DNA from: SZUA-36 sp963727635
GTDB taxonomy: Bacteria > Pseudomonadota > Gammaproteobacteria > Xanthomonadales > SZUA-36
Direction: 5' to 3'
Assembly: GCA_963727635.1 (NCBI GenBank)
Contig: CAVSHP010000017.1
Span: 434,001 to 498,000 of the forward strand
DNA: 64,000 nt
Below, piece by piece: positions 38,160-46,664 of this stretch. The position numbers were made by a program, and so were the translations under genes. The notes below the pieces were generated by a model that saw only the letters and a list, made by a program, of their open reading frames with translations, did no database searches and was not told the DNA's origin. Position 1 is the first letter of the stretch, and the number at the start of each line of letters is the position of its first letter.

Positions 38160-38192
38160 TCGGAAATTACAATTTTAAGTGGAGAAATGGAT

Positions 38193-38399
38193 ATGGAAAT
38201 TTGGTTATGCGAGGCGTGTGGACTGGTCAGGGATCGCGAAATCTCACTTGTGTCAAGCGCAAGAGAAGCGTGCAACGGTGTTAATTCATGCGAGGAACAT
38301 GAGCGGCCACAGTCAAATGATGTGGAGGAGTCAGTTCCGCGCCCTGTAAGACGACGGTATCGTGACAGGTGGTGGGACATGATGAGTTTGAAGGCCTGA
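38193..38399 (+). CDS. Small CxxC protein downstream of nnrS
   Basis: 68 residues. Starts MEIWLCEACGLVRD, which looks like the first metal knuckle of a rubredoxin, but the second CxxCG is missing; single Cys occur in EACNGVNSC. TGGAG lies nine bases upstream of this ATG. It follows nnrS by 33 bp in the same direction. It may be a degenerate rubredoxin or a small Zn-binding protein; not recognised. Confidence 0.4.
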   Translation: MEIWLCEACGLVRDREISLVSSAREACNGVNSCEEHERPQSNDVEESVPRPVRRRYRDRWWDMMSLKA

Positions 38400-38640
38400 A
38401 TTGCTGCCGTGCTCTTGCGGAGCGCCCACACGTCAAGCCCATGTTAAGACGATTTTAGACGATCATCGCGTTCGGTCTTTACCCCGTGGCAGGCAACATC
38501 GATATGGTGGCTGCGATGCCAAATATTGTTGGCTAAAGAGCGCGACCACCATGGGCAGGAAAAACGCTGGTGGAGTTGTGAATGACGAGTCGGGAACTGG
38601 TAATCACGGGTCGGAGCCTGGTCTCACAGGGCCATGACAA

Positions 38641-39069
38641 TTAGCGGTGTTCGAAAGATTGTATGGTGGGCACGACAAAACGGCCCTGCAGAGATACCAA
38701 TTCAGCGCGGTGCAGGCGCGCCAGCTTGTTAAGCAGCTTATTGCCTTTTTCCAGCACGCGAACTTCGACCTGCCGACGATCCTCCTCGGAACGCCGGCGC
38801 TCGACCAGACCCAGCTTTTCGCAGCGCGAAATCAGCGCGACTACGGCATGATGTTGCACCTGCAGGCGCTCGGCGAGTTCTCCTACCGTCGCCCAGTCGC
38901 GGCCGGGATAGCCGCGTATCTGTAGCAGCAGCATGTACTGCTGCGGCGTGAGCTCATGCTGCAGGGCAAGCTGCTCGCTGAACCTCACGAACTTGCGTAT
39001 CTGATAACGAAAATCGGCGAGTGTCTCGAAATCGCGTTTGTTCAGGGGGCGGGTGTCGGCTTTGGTCAT
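38641..39069 (-). CDS. MarR-family transcriptional regulator
   Basis: 142 residues. A winged helix is visible: LTPQQYMLLLQIRGYPGRDW, then TVGELAERLQVQHHAVVALI and LGLVERRRSEEDRRQVEV. The start MTKADTRPLNKRDF is preferred over a longer frame. It lies downstream of the Yip1-like gene on the same strand. The palindrome at 39821 upstream of that gene is its likely target. Confidence 0.85.
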   Translation of the reverse strand: MTKADTRPLNKRDFETLADFRYQIRKFVRFSEQLALQHELTPQQYMLLLQIRGYPGRDWATVGELAERLQVQHHAVVALISRCEKLGLVERRRSEEDRRQVEVRVLEKGNKLLNKLARLHRAELVSLQGRFVVPTIQSFEHR

Positions 39070-39160
39070 GGCGTGTCCAGCGGGACAATCAGCGTCAAAT
39101 TGCCCCGCATCGTCGCGCAATTCTACCGCCGTGACAAGCGTTGCACTCGGTGGCACGGCA

Positions 39161-39721
39161 TCAGTGCATCAACACGATCTGTACCAGCACCAGCCAGGCG
39201 AGCAATCCGGCGCCGGTGACGACGGTCGCCATCTGCATCGCGCGCAGGTCCTCGTGCATGCGAAACAGCGCGTATATGCCGCGATAGGTGATGACCAGCG
39301 AGCCAAGCAGGCCAAGGGAGCCAACAACGACGCAGATGGCAAGATTGGGAACGAACAGCACAAGCGATGATACCCACATCGGAATCGGTGCTATCGCGGC
39401 GAGGGTAAAGCACTCGTGATAGCCGGCCGGGACGTCGTTGACGCGGCAGGTAAGGTGCATGATCCCGGCCATGGCCGGGACGGTAAGCAGTTCGGCAAGG
39501 AAAAAAGTACCGGCAGCGAAATGCCATTGCTGTTGAGACACGCCGAGCGAGAAGACATCGCCATAATGGCCGCCGGCGTAATAGATCATCGCGGCGGGCA
39601 GGATTGAAAACGGCAGAACCAGATACGCAAAAATACGCGCTATGGACGGATGAATTCGAATGAGGTCATCCCAGCCATCATGGAAGGACAGGATCATCTT
39701 TGGCATTTGCAGCAAGGTCAT
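39161..39721 (-). CDS. Yip1-family integral membrane protein
   Basis: 186 residues with about five hydrophobic helices, a soluble N terminus (MILSFHDGWDDLIRIHPSI) and polar loops (LTCRVNDVPAGYHECF). The pattern fits the bacterial YIP1/DUF1282 group. Function unknown. It forms a two-gene operon with the MarR regulator. Confidence 0.7.
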   Translation of the reverse strand: MTLLQMPKMILSFHDGWDDLIRIHPSIARIFAYLVLPFSILPAAMIYYAGGHYGDVFSLGVSQQQWHFAAGTFFLAELLTVPAMAGIMHLTCRVNDVPAGYHECFTLAAIAPIPMWVSSLVLFVPNLAICVVVGSLGLLGSLVITYRGIYALFRMHEDLRAMQMATVVTGAGLLAWLVLVQIVLMH

Positions 39722-39820
39722 GGCAGTCTCCCGCGTTGCGGACCGGGCGAAGGTCCGGATTTGTCAGACCGGCAAGGCGGTTTCGGACGCCTTGAACGGC
39801 AGAATACGTTATGATTAATG

Positions 39821-39835
39821 TATCACGCCGTGATA
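39821..39835. promoter_or_regulatory. Probable MarR operator
   Basis: TATCACGCCGTGATA: perfect 7-bp arms around one base, about 100 bp upstream of the Yip1-marR operon and overlapping an AT-rich promoter-like stretch (GATATAATG). Length and symmetry suit a MarR dimer and suggest autoregulation. Confidence 0.6.
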
Positions 39836-39891
39836 TAATGTCAAGCGAGGAAAGTTAATTGCAGGCCGCGACAAGGGACACCAGGCTTAAC

Positions 39892-39930
39892 GGGCATTTG
39901 GGCATTTGGGCATTTGGGCATTTGGCATTC
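39892..39930. repeat. 8-bp tandem repeat upstream of the P450 gene
   Basis: GGGCATTT is repeated four times in tandem (39892-39923) with a partial fifth unit, about 80 bp upstream of the P450 start. The copy number could vary by slippage. Confidence 0.85.
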
Positions 39931-40008
39931 TGGCAAGCTGGCGCCGACTGCACGCGGCTACGTCCGTGGAATGCGAAATTGAAAATTTACACACGATGAA
40001 TAACCATC

Positions 40009-41163
40009 ATGAATGACCAACCTCCGCCGGATTGGGATCCAAAATCTGATGAAGTGATGCGCGATCAGCGTGCAGCCTATGATGAGCTGCGCCGCCGCTG
40101 TCCGGTTGCCCACAGCGAACTCATGGGCTGGTCGCTGTTCCGCCACGCAGATGTGACCCACGCGCTTCATCAACACGAAATTTTCAGCAACGCCGTGTCG
40201 CGGCATCTCTCCGTGCCCAATGGCATGGACCCGCCGGAACACACGGCCTATCGCCGCATCATCGAACCCTACTTCTCCCCGGAGCGCATGACGGTGTTCG
40301 AGCCGGTCTGTCGCGCCATCGTGGTGAAATTGATACAGGAAGTATGCGCACGCGGGGAGGTGGAATTCATAGCGGATGTGGCGTTGCCGTTCGCAGAGCG
40401 AGTGCAATGCGCTTTTCTCAACTGGCCAACCGCACTACACGGACGGCTGGCCGGCTGGACACGCAAGAACCACGCCGCCACCCTCGCGCAGGATCGGCAG
40501 GCGCTGTCGGACATCGCGCGCGAATTCGAAGAACTTATTGACGGCCTGATTGAGACCCGTATGCAGGACGGCACGGATCCGAAAATGGATCTCACCGCCG
40601 CGATGATGACCGAGCAGGTGTGGGGGCGGCCACTGAGCAACGAGGAAGTGGCGAGCATCCTGCGGAACTGGACCGTCGGTGAAATTGGCACCATCTCGGC
40701 GTCCGTCGGAATCCTGGTGGAATATCTCGCCGGACATTCCGGGCTACAGACGCGGCTGCGTTCGCAGCCGGAACTGATTCCGCCCGCCATCGAGGAAATG
40801 CTCCGTCTTCACGGGCCACTCGTCATCAACCGGCGGATCACCACCCGCCCGGTTGAAGTCGGGGGCAAGAAAATCGGGGCGGGCGAACGCATTACCTTGA
40901 ACTGGATTTCCGCCAACCGCGATGAAGCCGAGTTTGACGAGCCGGACGAGTTCCGCCTCGACCGCGATCCGGCCAGGAACCTGCTTTACGGTGCGGGCAT
41001 TCACTACTGTCCGGGCGCACCGCTGGCGCGTCTGGAGATGCGGGTTTTTCTGGAGGAACTGCTGGCCCGCACCAGCGAAATCACCATCAGGCCTGGGCGC
41101 CCCCCCACGATTGCCGTCTATCCCGCCAGTGGGTTCGCCACCCTGCCGCTGCTCATCCGATGA
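40009..41163 (+). CDS. Cytochrome P450
   Basis: 384 residues, soluble bacterial class. Helix I carries GEIGTISASVGIL in place of the usual (A/G)GxxT; the ExxR motif is IEEMLRLHG; NRRITTRPVEVGG and ANRDEAEFDEPDEFRLDRDP follow; the heme loop is LLYGAGIHYCPGAPLARLE with the Cys ligand. DPPEHTAYRRII is the C-helix region. No redox partner gene lies nearby. Substrate unknown; the atypical helix I may signal unusual chemistry. Confidence 0.92.
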   Translation: MNDQPPPDWDPKSDEVMRDQRAAYDELRRRCPVAHSELMGWSLFRHADVTHALHQHEIFSNAVSRHLSVPNGMDPPEHTAYRRIIEPYFSPERMTVFEPVCRAIVVKLIQEVCARGEVEFIADVALPFAERVQCAFLNWPTALHGRLAGWTRKNHAATLAQDRQALSDIAREFEELIDGLIETRMQDGTDPKMDLTAAMMTEQVWGRPLSNEEVASILRNWTVGEIGTISASVGILVEYLAGHSGLQTRLRSQPELIPPAIEEMLRLHGPLVINRRITTRPVEVGGKKIGAGERITLNWISANRDEAEFDEPDEFRLDRDPARNLLYGAGIHYCPGAPLARLEMRVFLEELLARTSEITIRPGRPPTIAVYPASGFATLPLLIR

Positions 41164-41362
41164 GTTATTGGTGCGCAACAGGCGGGTTTGTGCATTTGTG
41201 GCGAAGCATCCAGGTGCTCATTATCCAGGGGAGGCATAGGATACTTGGACCCGGCGGGATGAGCGCTTCCGTATCCGTGGATATGGTCAATTATTGTTAT
41301 GGCGACCATGCGCTGTACTGGGAATTTGCGCAGGGCCAAGCCGGCACGAAGAGACCGGAATC

Positions 41363-41779
41363 ATGGGTTATGACATCAAGTTAAAACGCATCTACGATCC
41401 GGCAACGGAGGCGGACGGCGCACGCGTGCTGGTGGATCGTCTGTGGCCTCGCGGCAAACGCAAGGACGAGCTCAAACTCAGCCGTTGGTACAAAAACGCT
41501 GCACCCTCAAATGAGCTGAGACGTGCCTGGCATCAAGGCGGCATCGACACGGAGATATTTGCCCGTGACTACGAGCAGGAGCTCAAGAACAATACCCAGG
41601 CACTTGTCCCCCTGATGCGCGATGTGCGCGCGGGGCGACTGACCCTGCTGACCGCCACCCGCGACCCGCAACATTCCTATTTGACGGTGCTGCGTGAGGT
41701 GCTGGAGACAGAACTGGAACGCGAAGACTTTGAGGCGGACGGGCGCGAGTACAGTTCGCCCACCTGTTACGGGCGCTGA
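41363..41779 (+). CDS. DUF488 (YeaO-like) protein
   Basis: 138 residues: MGYDIKLKRIYDPATEADGA, VLVDRLWPRGKRKDEL, WYKNAAPSNELRRAW and LLTATRDPQHSYLTVLREVL are the conserved blocks of DUF488. Biochemical role unknown. ATG 41363 is the family start; an open frame extends upstream without family similarity. Confidence 0.85.
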   Translation: MGYDIKLKRIYDPATEADGARVLVDRLWPRGKRKDELKLSRWYKNAAPSNELRRAWHQGGIDTEIFARDYEQELKNNTQALVPLMRDVRAGRLTLLTATRDPQHSYLTVLREVLETELEREDFEADGREYSSPTCYGR

Positions 41780-41945
41780 GCTGGAGTTCGGCCCGGCCGA
41801 CATCGCTTGTAAGGAATCCCGAAGACGTCTGCAAGGCGCGCTGCCAAAGCACAAGCCTTAACCCGCTTGATTCAGGCGCAATAGAGGTACGGGTAATACC
41901 GCCAAATTTACCTGAGACGGAGCGGATTAAAATATTTCTTGAATG

Positions 41946-41963
41946 TAAGTAAGTTCTTACTTA
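41946..41963. promoter_or_regulatory. Probable TetR operator
   Basis: TAAGTAAGTTCTTACTTA: perfect 8-bp arms with a 2-bp spacer, ending five bases before the TetR start codon. Position suggests autorepression and control of the downstream ric gene. Confidence 0.65.
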
Positions 41964-41967
41964 CCAT

Positions 41968-42564
41968 ATGTGTATGGATACAATCACACGAAAACCCCGC
42001 GCCGTACGCCGCGAACAGATCGTCGGAGCGGTGCTCAGGATCGTTGCCGAAGAAGGCATCGGCTCACTCACTACCACGGCCCTGGCGCGTGACATCGGCG
42101 TAACATCCGGGGCCTTATTCCGTCACTTCGACAGCCGCGACGAGATCCTGGAGGAGACGGTGCGGTACGTGGCCGAGGCCGTCGACCGAACCTTCCCCGA
42201 TCCGTCACTCCCGCCCGCGGAACGGCTGCGTCAGCTGTCGACCAGTCGCATCGAAGCACTGACGTCGAATCCCGGGATCGGGTGGTTCCTGCACTCGGAC
42301 CAGGCGGCTCTCAGCCTGCCGCCGGCTGCGGTTGCGCGCCTCGGCGACTGCGCTCGACGCACACATGCGTTCGTGCTCGGCGCACTGAAGGAAGGCGTCG
42401 GTGTCGGCAGCATCCGCGGCGACATTCCCACCGAGCACCTGCTGGTAATGTTTCTCGGCACCATTCGCGCGTTTGTGAATCGTGCGCGTTTGAGGCAGAA
42501 CGCGATCGATGTAGAAGGCATCGTTCGCGCACTAATGCTCGTTATCGCCCCCACACGATCGTAA
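41968..42564 (+). CDS. TetR/AcrR-family regulator
   Basis: 198 residues. The helix-turn-helix spans IVGAVLRIVAEEGIGSLTTT and ALARDIGVTSGALFRHFDSR. The C-terminal ligand domain is about 130 residues. It is followed 20 bp later by ric and preceded by a perfect palindrome. A role in the NO or metal-stress response is inferred from context. Confidence 0.85.
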   Translation: MCMDTITRKPRAVRREQIVGAVLRIVAEEGIGSLTTTALARDIGVTSGALFRHFDSRDEILEETVRYVAEAVDRTFPDPSLPPAERLRQLSTSRIEALTSNPGIGWFLHSDQAALSLPPAAVARLGDCARRTHAFVLGALKEGVGVGSIRGDIPTEHLLVMFLGTIRAFVNRARLRQNAIDVEGIVRALMLVIAPTRS

Positions 42565-42584
42565 CAAAGAAAGGAGAATCCCAT

Positions 42585-43256
42585 ATGACCATTGACCCAA
42601 CTTGCCGCGTCGGCGAGATTGCCACCCAGTATCCCCTGGCCACCCGTATATTTCATCGCCACGGCATCGACTTCTGCTGCGGTGGCGGCAAACCCCTGGC
42701 GGACGCGTGCGCGGCGCGCGGTATCGATACCGGCATCGTCCTGGAAGAACTGCACGAGCAACTCGGGGCTCACGAGGTCGGCGAAGCGCGGTGGGACCAG
42801 CAGCCACTCAAAGACCTGATCCGCCATATCCTGGTGACGTATCATGAACCGCTGTACGAGGAACTTTCCCGCCTCTCATTCATGGCGCGCAAGGTCCATT
42901 CCGTCCACCGCGACAAGGATCCCGAGACCTTGTCCGAGCTCCTCGATGTCGTTATCGGCCTGCAGGAAGAACTCGATAGCCACATGGCCAAGGAAGAGCA
43001 GATTCTGTTTCCCATGATCCTGAACGGGCAGGGCGCCATGGCCGGTGGCCCCATTTCGGTGATGGGACACGAGCACGAGTCTGCCGGCCAGGCTCTCGCG
43101 CGTCTTCGCGAACTCACCAACGGCTACCAGGTCCCCGAGAATGCGTGCAACACGTGGCGCGCACTGTGGCATGGCCTCGCCGCGCTGGAGGAAGAACTCC
43201 ACGAGCACATACACCTCGAGAACAACATCCTGTTCCCACGCTCGCTGACACAATAG
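42585..43256 (+). CDS. ric: Repair of iron centers di-iron protein (RIC/YtfE/ScdA)
   Basis: 223 residues. The N-terminal ScdA domain reads TCRVGEIATQYPLATRIFHR and HGIDFCCGGGKPLADACAAR. The hemerythrin-like bundle has HILVTYHEPLYEEL, HSVHRD, HMAKEEQILFP, GHEHESAGQAL and HEHIHLENNILFP for the di-iron site. AAAGGAG lies upstream of ATG 42585. Repairs NO- or oxidant-damaged Fe-S clusters in other bacteria. In operon with tetR and the DUF6448 stub. Confidence 0.93.
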   Translation: MTIDPTCRVGEIATQYPLATRIFHRHGIDFCCGGGKPLADACAARGIDTGIVLEELHEQLGAHEVGEARWDQQPLKDLIRHILVTYHEPLYEELSRLSFMARKVHSVHRDKDPETLSELLDVVIGLQEELDSHMAKEEQILFPMILNGQGAMAGGPISVMGHEHESAGQALARLRELTNGYQVPENACNTWRALWHGLAALEEELHEHIHLENNILFPRSLTQ

Positions 43257-43270
43257 AAGGAAACCACGTC

Positions 43271-43491
43271 ATGAACTTCACAATATTACACGCAGCACTG
43301 CCAGTCGCCGTGGCCGCAATGTTGATGCTGATAAACCCGCTGTCGTGGCGGCGCAGCGGCTCGCGGGGGAAAGTGTCGAAGCCGGGCGCGCCTACGTGGC
43401 CGCGTACGTGGACTACGTCCACTACGTCCTCGGCCTCCACAACGCGATCGAAGGCGCGGGCGGCCACGATGCGCCGCACGAGGGGCATTAA
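43271..43491 (+). pseudogene. DUF6448-like protein, internally deleted and frameshifted
   Basis: GGAA and ATG 43271 open MNFTILHAALPVAVAAM, a signal-peptide-like start. In another frame the sequence continues VDADKPAVVAAQRLAGESVE, then AYVAAYVDYVHYVLGLHNAI and ends HDAPHEGH at 43491. The latter resembles the C terminus of DUF6448 proteins (VEAGRxYVxAYVxFxHYVxG). Most of the protein is missing between them, so this is a remnant. 14 bp after ric. Confidence 0.55.
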
Positions 43492-43588
43492 GCACGACGT
43501 GAAAAATGGCGTTGGTTCCGCCCGTTGCTAACGCGCCTGAATGCAATCGTTTCCCGACTTGGTCGGAACGATTTATGTTCAACTGGAT

Positions 43589-43611
43589 GGTCAGGCTGTT
43601 GCGGCCTGACC
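43589..43611. terminator. Hairpin between the DUF6448 stub and the Rrf2 gene
   Basis: GGTCAGGC and its exact complement GCCTGACC around a seven-base loop, in the gap between convergent genes. There is no T-run on either side, so termination strength is uncertain. Confidence 0.4.
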
Positions 43612-43644
43612 CACACGAAAAAGTCTACGGGATACCGGGGGAGG

Positions 43645-44097
43645 TTATTGCAACTCCGGCCCCGTTTCCAGCACGCGCCTGAACTCGTCTGAATCAGCTA
43701 TCAGATCTGCAACTGTAAATTGATCCAGATGCGACAAAAACGCTTCAACCCCGCCAGCCAACACATGATGAAGATCACAAACCAGTGTCACCAGGCATTT
43801 GTTGGTAGAAGTGTTGAAACATTCAACAAAATTCCCGGTATCTTCCAGGGACCGCACGATATCGCCGACATTTAACATTTTGGCGGGCCTTGCGAGTTTC
43901 AGTCCCCCGCCACGGCCAAGCACGCTTTCGACATAGCCTTTGGCAACCAGTTTTTGTGCAACCTTCATTAAGTGGTTCCTGGAAATGCCGTATTGACCGG
44001 CAATTTCGTTCACGGAGTGGTGACCGTCGAATGTGGCCAGAAACATCAATGTTCGCAGTGCATAATCGGTATGGACAGATAATCTCATAATGTACAC
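43645..44097 (-). CDS. Rrf2-family regulator, NsrR-like, divergent from qNor
   Basis: 150 residues: MRLSVHTDYALRTLMFLATF, IAGQYGISRNHLMKVAQKL, GRGGGLKLARP and the Cys cluster ECFNTSTNKCLVTLVC with NsrR-type spacing. The second such regulator in 8 kb. The start is either 44097 or the family Met (MRLSV) at 44088. Divergently transcribed from the qNor gene, so NO-dependent control of it is likely. Confidence 0.85.
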   Translation of the reverse strand: MYIMRLSVHTDYALRTLMFLATFDGHHSVNEIAGQYGISRNHLMKVAQKLVAKGYVESVLGRGGGLKLARPAKMLNVGDIVRSLEDTGNFVECFNTSTNKCLVTLVCDLHHVLAGGVEAFLSHLDQFTVADLIADSDEFRRVLETGPELQ

Positions 44098-44136
44098 ATT
44101 TTATTGCTTTTGAAATTAGAGCAAATTAAAATAATA

Positions 44137-44156
44137 TATTAAATACCTATTTAATA
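44137..44156. promoter_or_regulatory. Palindrome between the NsrR-like regulator and qNor
   Basis: TATTAAATACCTATTTAATA: perfect 9-bp arms with a 2-bp centre in the 130-bp divergent promoter region. A plausible operator for the adjacent Rrf2 protein. Confidence 0.55.
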
Positions 44157-44225
44157 GAACCGCACTTTCTGTTTCGCAGATTGCATTCTACCGCGATTGC
44201 CCGCCAGTAAATGGAGAATAGTGAT

Positions 44226-46501
44226 ATGTCCACCTATCAGACTACATTCAGCATCAAAAGACTGTGGATCATTTTGTCCGTCGGCATGGTTGTCATGTTT
44301 GGGATCTTGCTGCTGCTGGGACGGGAGATCTATCAGCAGGCCCCGCCCATGCCCCAGCTGGTCAAATCTGCAAGTGGTGAAGCCTGTATACGCTTGATGA
44401 TATTGAAACCGGTCAGAATATCTGGCAGTCCATCGGTGGCATGCAACAGGGTTCGATCTGGGGTCACGGCAGCTATCTTGCACCGGACTGGAGTGCCGAT
44501 TGGCTGCACCGCGAGGCGGAAGCACTGCTGGCAATATTAATGCAACAGCCATCGGTAGCCGGTCTGTCACCAGAGCAAAAACTGGTGCTAAACAAGGCCG
44601 AACTGCAGACAGAAATGCGGACCAATACCTATGACCCGGCCAATGGCACGATTACCGTTAGCGATCAACAGAGCCGAGGCCATCAAACAGGTCCAAAGGC
44701 ATTTCGTCAGTCTGTACGAAGGCAATAGCGAGGCGGCACTGCAGCTTCGGCGCAATTATGCTTTTCCTGTTTATGGTCAGTTGACCCAGGGCGATGCGGA
44801 GAAACTTGCTGCTTTCTATTTCTGGACTGCGTGGGGTGCGACCACCAATCGTCCAGGCCAGGACATCACCTACACCAGCAACTGGCCGCATGAACCCCTG
44901 GTTGGCAATACGCCACCACCCAGTCTTTTGATGTGGAGTCTCGCCTCGGTCATCCTGCTGCTCGGCGCGGCGGGTGCATTGATCGCCTATTACGCAAAAC
45001 AGTTTGATGTCTGGCGCGAAGAAATATTGCCGGAAGAGGGAATGGCCAGGCGCAGATTTGATAGACACCGCAGTCATCACACCTTCGATGCGGGCGACGG
45101 CCAAATATTTCTGGGTGGTCTGCGCGCTGTTTCTTGCACAGGTCGCTGCTCGGTATCGTCACCGCTCATTACGCGGTTGAAGGACAGGGATTTTACGGTT
45201 TGCCATTTGCGGAATACCTGCCTTATGCCGTGACACGCACATGGCACACCCAGCTTGCGGTTCTGTGGATTGCCACCGCGTGGCTTGCCACCGGTCTGTA
45301 TGTCGGCGCCATTGTTGTCCGGACGAGATCCAAAGTTTCAGCGTTTTGGTGTGAATTTTCTGTTTATCAGCCTGCTCATCATCGTGGTCGGATCTTTCGC
45401 CGGGCAGTGGGCCGCAGTTCACCGGTTTTTCAGCTGATTTGACGGCAAACTTCTGGTTTGGGCACCAGGGCTATGAATACGTCGATCTTGGTCGTTTCTG
45501 GCAAATCTATCTGACCATCGGCCTGTTCCTGTGGGTGGCCCTGGTGTTGCGGGCATTGTGGCCGGTTCTGAAACAAAAAGGCGGCAAATCGTTAATTTAC
45601 CTGGTGCTGGTATCAGCGCTTGCGATCGGCCTGCTGTACGCGGCGGGTTTGATGTGGGGTCAGCACACCCACATTTCGATCATGGAATACTGGCGTTGGT
45701 GGGTCGTTCACCTCTGGGTTGAGGGCATATTTGAAGTCTTTGCCACCGCCATCATCTCACTGCTGTTTGTCCGCATGGGAATACTGCGCACATCAACCGC
45801 CACGGTGATGGTGTTGTTTGCCACCATCATCTTCCTGTTCGGCGGTGTACTGGGCACCTTTCATCACCTCTATTTCAGCGGCACTCCAACCTCGGTGATC
45901 GCGGTTGGCGCGATGATTTCCGCGCTGGAAGTCGTGCCTTTGCTGGTGGTTGGATTTGAAGCCTACACACGCCACAAAGTCGAACGTGAAGCGGAATGGC
46001 AACGAAGCCTATCACTGGCCGTTCATGTTTTTTGCAGCCGTGCTGTTCTGGAACCTGGTGGGCGCCGGACTGTTCGGGTTCCTGATCAATCCACCGATTG
46101 CGCTGTATTACATGCAAGGTCTGAATATGACCGCCAATCATGGTCATGCCGCCTTGTTTGGCGTCTACGGGATGCTCGGTCTGGGTCTGACACTGTATTG
46201 CCTGCGCGGCTTGACCGATGTGGAGTTCTGGAATCAGAAACTGCTGAAAATATCATTCTGGTCGCTGAATATCGGGCTGGCGATGATGACATTCCTGTCG
46301 CTGCTGCCCCAAGGCGTATTGCAGACTTATGCAAGTATCGAACATGGTTATTGGTTCGCGCGTACGGCTGAATTTATGCACAGCCCGGTTATGCAGGCGC
46401 TGGTATGGGCGCGCGTGCCGGGCGACCTGGTCTTCGGTGTCGGCGTGGTTGGCTTTGTGTGGTTTGTTTTTCGGGCGTTTGTTCCAAAAAGGCAGGCTTA
46501 G
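44226..46501 (+). pseudogene. Quinol-dependent nitric oxide reductase (qNor), frameshifted
   Basis: Would reduce NO to N2O in the membrane. ATG 44226 with GGAG upstream opens MSTYQTTFSIKRLWIILSVG. The qNor-specific N-terminal domain shows GSIWGHGSYLAPDWSADWLH, then heme and FeB ligands in RTWHTQLAVLWIATAW, WGQHTHISIMEYWRWW, GVLGTFHHLYFSGTP and TANHGHAALFGVYG. About 755 codons in total, interrupted by roughly five frame changes (near 44400, 44680, 45130, 45340 and 46000). All family sequence is retained, so the frames may be recoverable. A strong terminator follows. Confidence 0.88.
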
Positions 46502-46527
46502 CCCGCATATTGCACCAGGAAGATAGG

Positions 46528-46564
46528 AAAAGCCCCGGCAAAAATTTGCCGGGGCTTTTTTTAT
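46528..46564 (+). terminator. Rho-independent terminator after qNor
   Basis: AAAAGCCCCGGCAAA pairs perfectly with TTTGCCGGGGCTTTT around two bases, followed by a run of T. Strong canonical terminator, 26 bp past the stop. Confidence 0.92.
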
Positions 46565-46664
46565 TAAAAGTTTCATTGTGCAAACCTGCGCAGCAATTAC
46601 ACGGGTTTTTCTGATACTGAAACACGGGCTTGCCAAACCCGGTGATTGAGCATATTATTTAATA

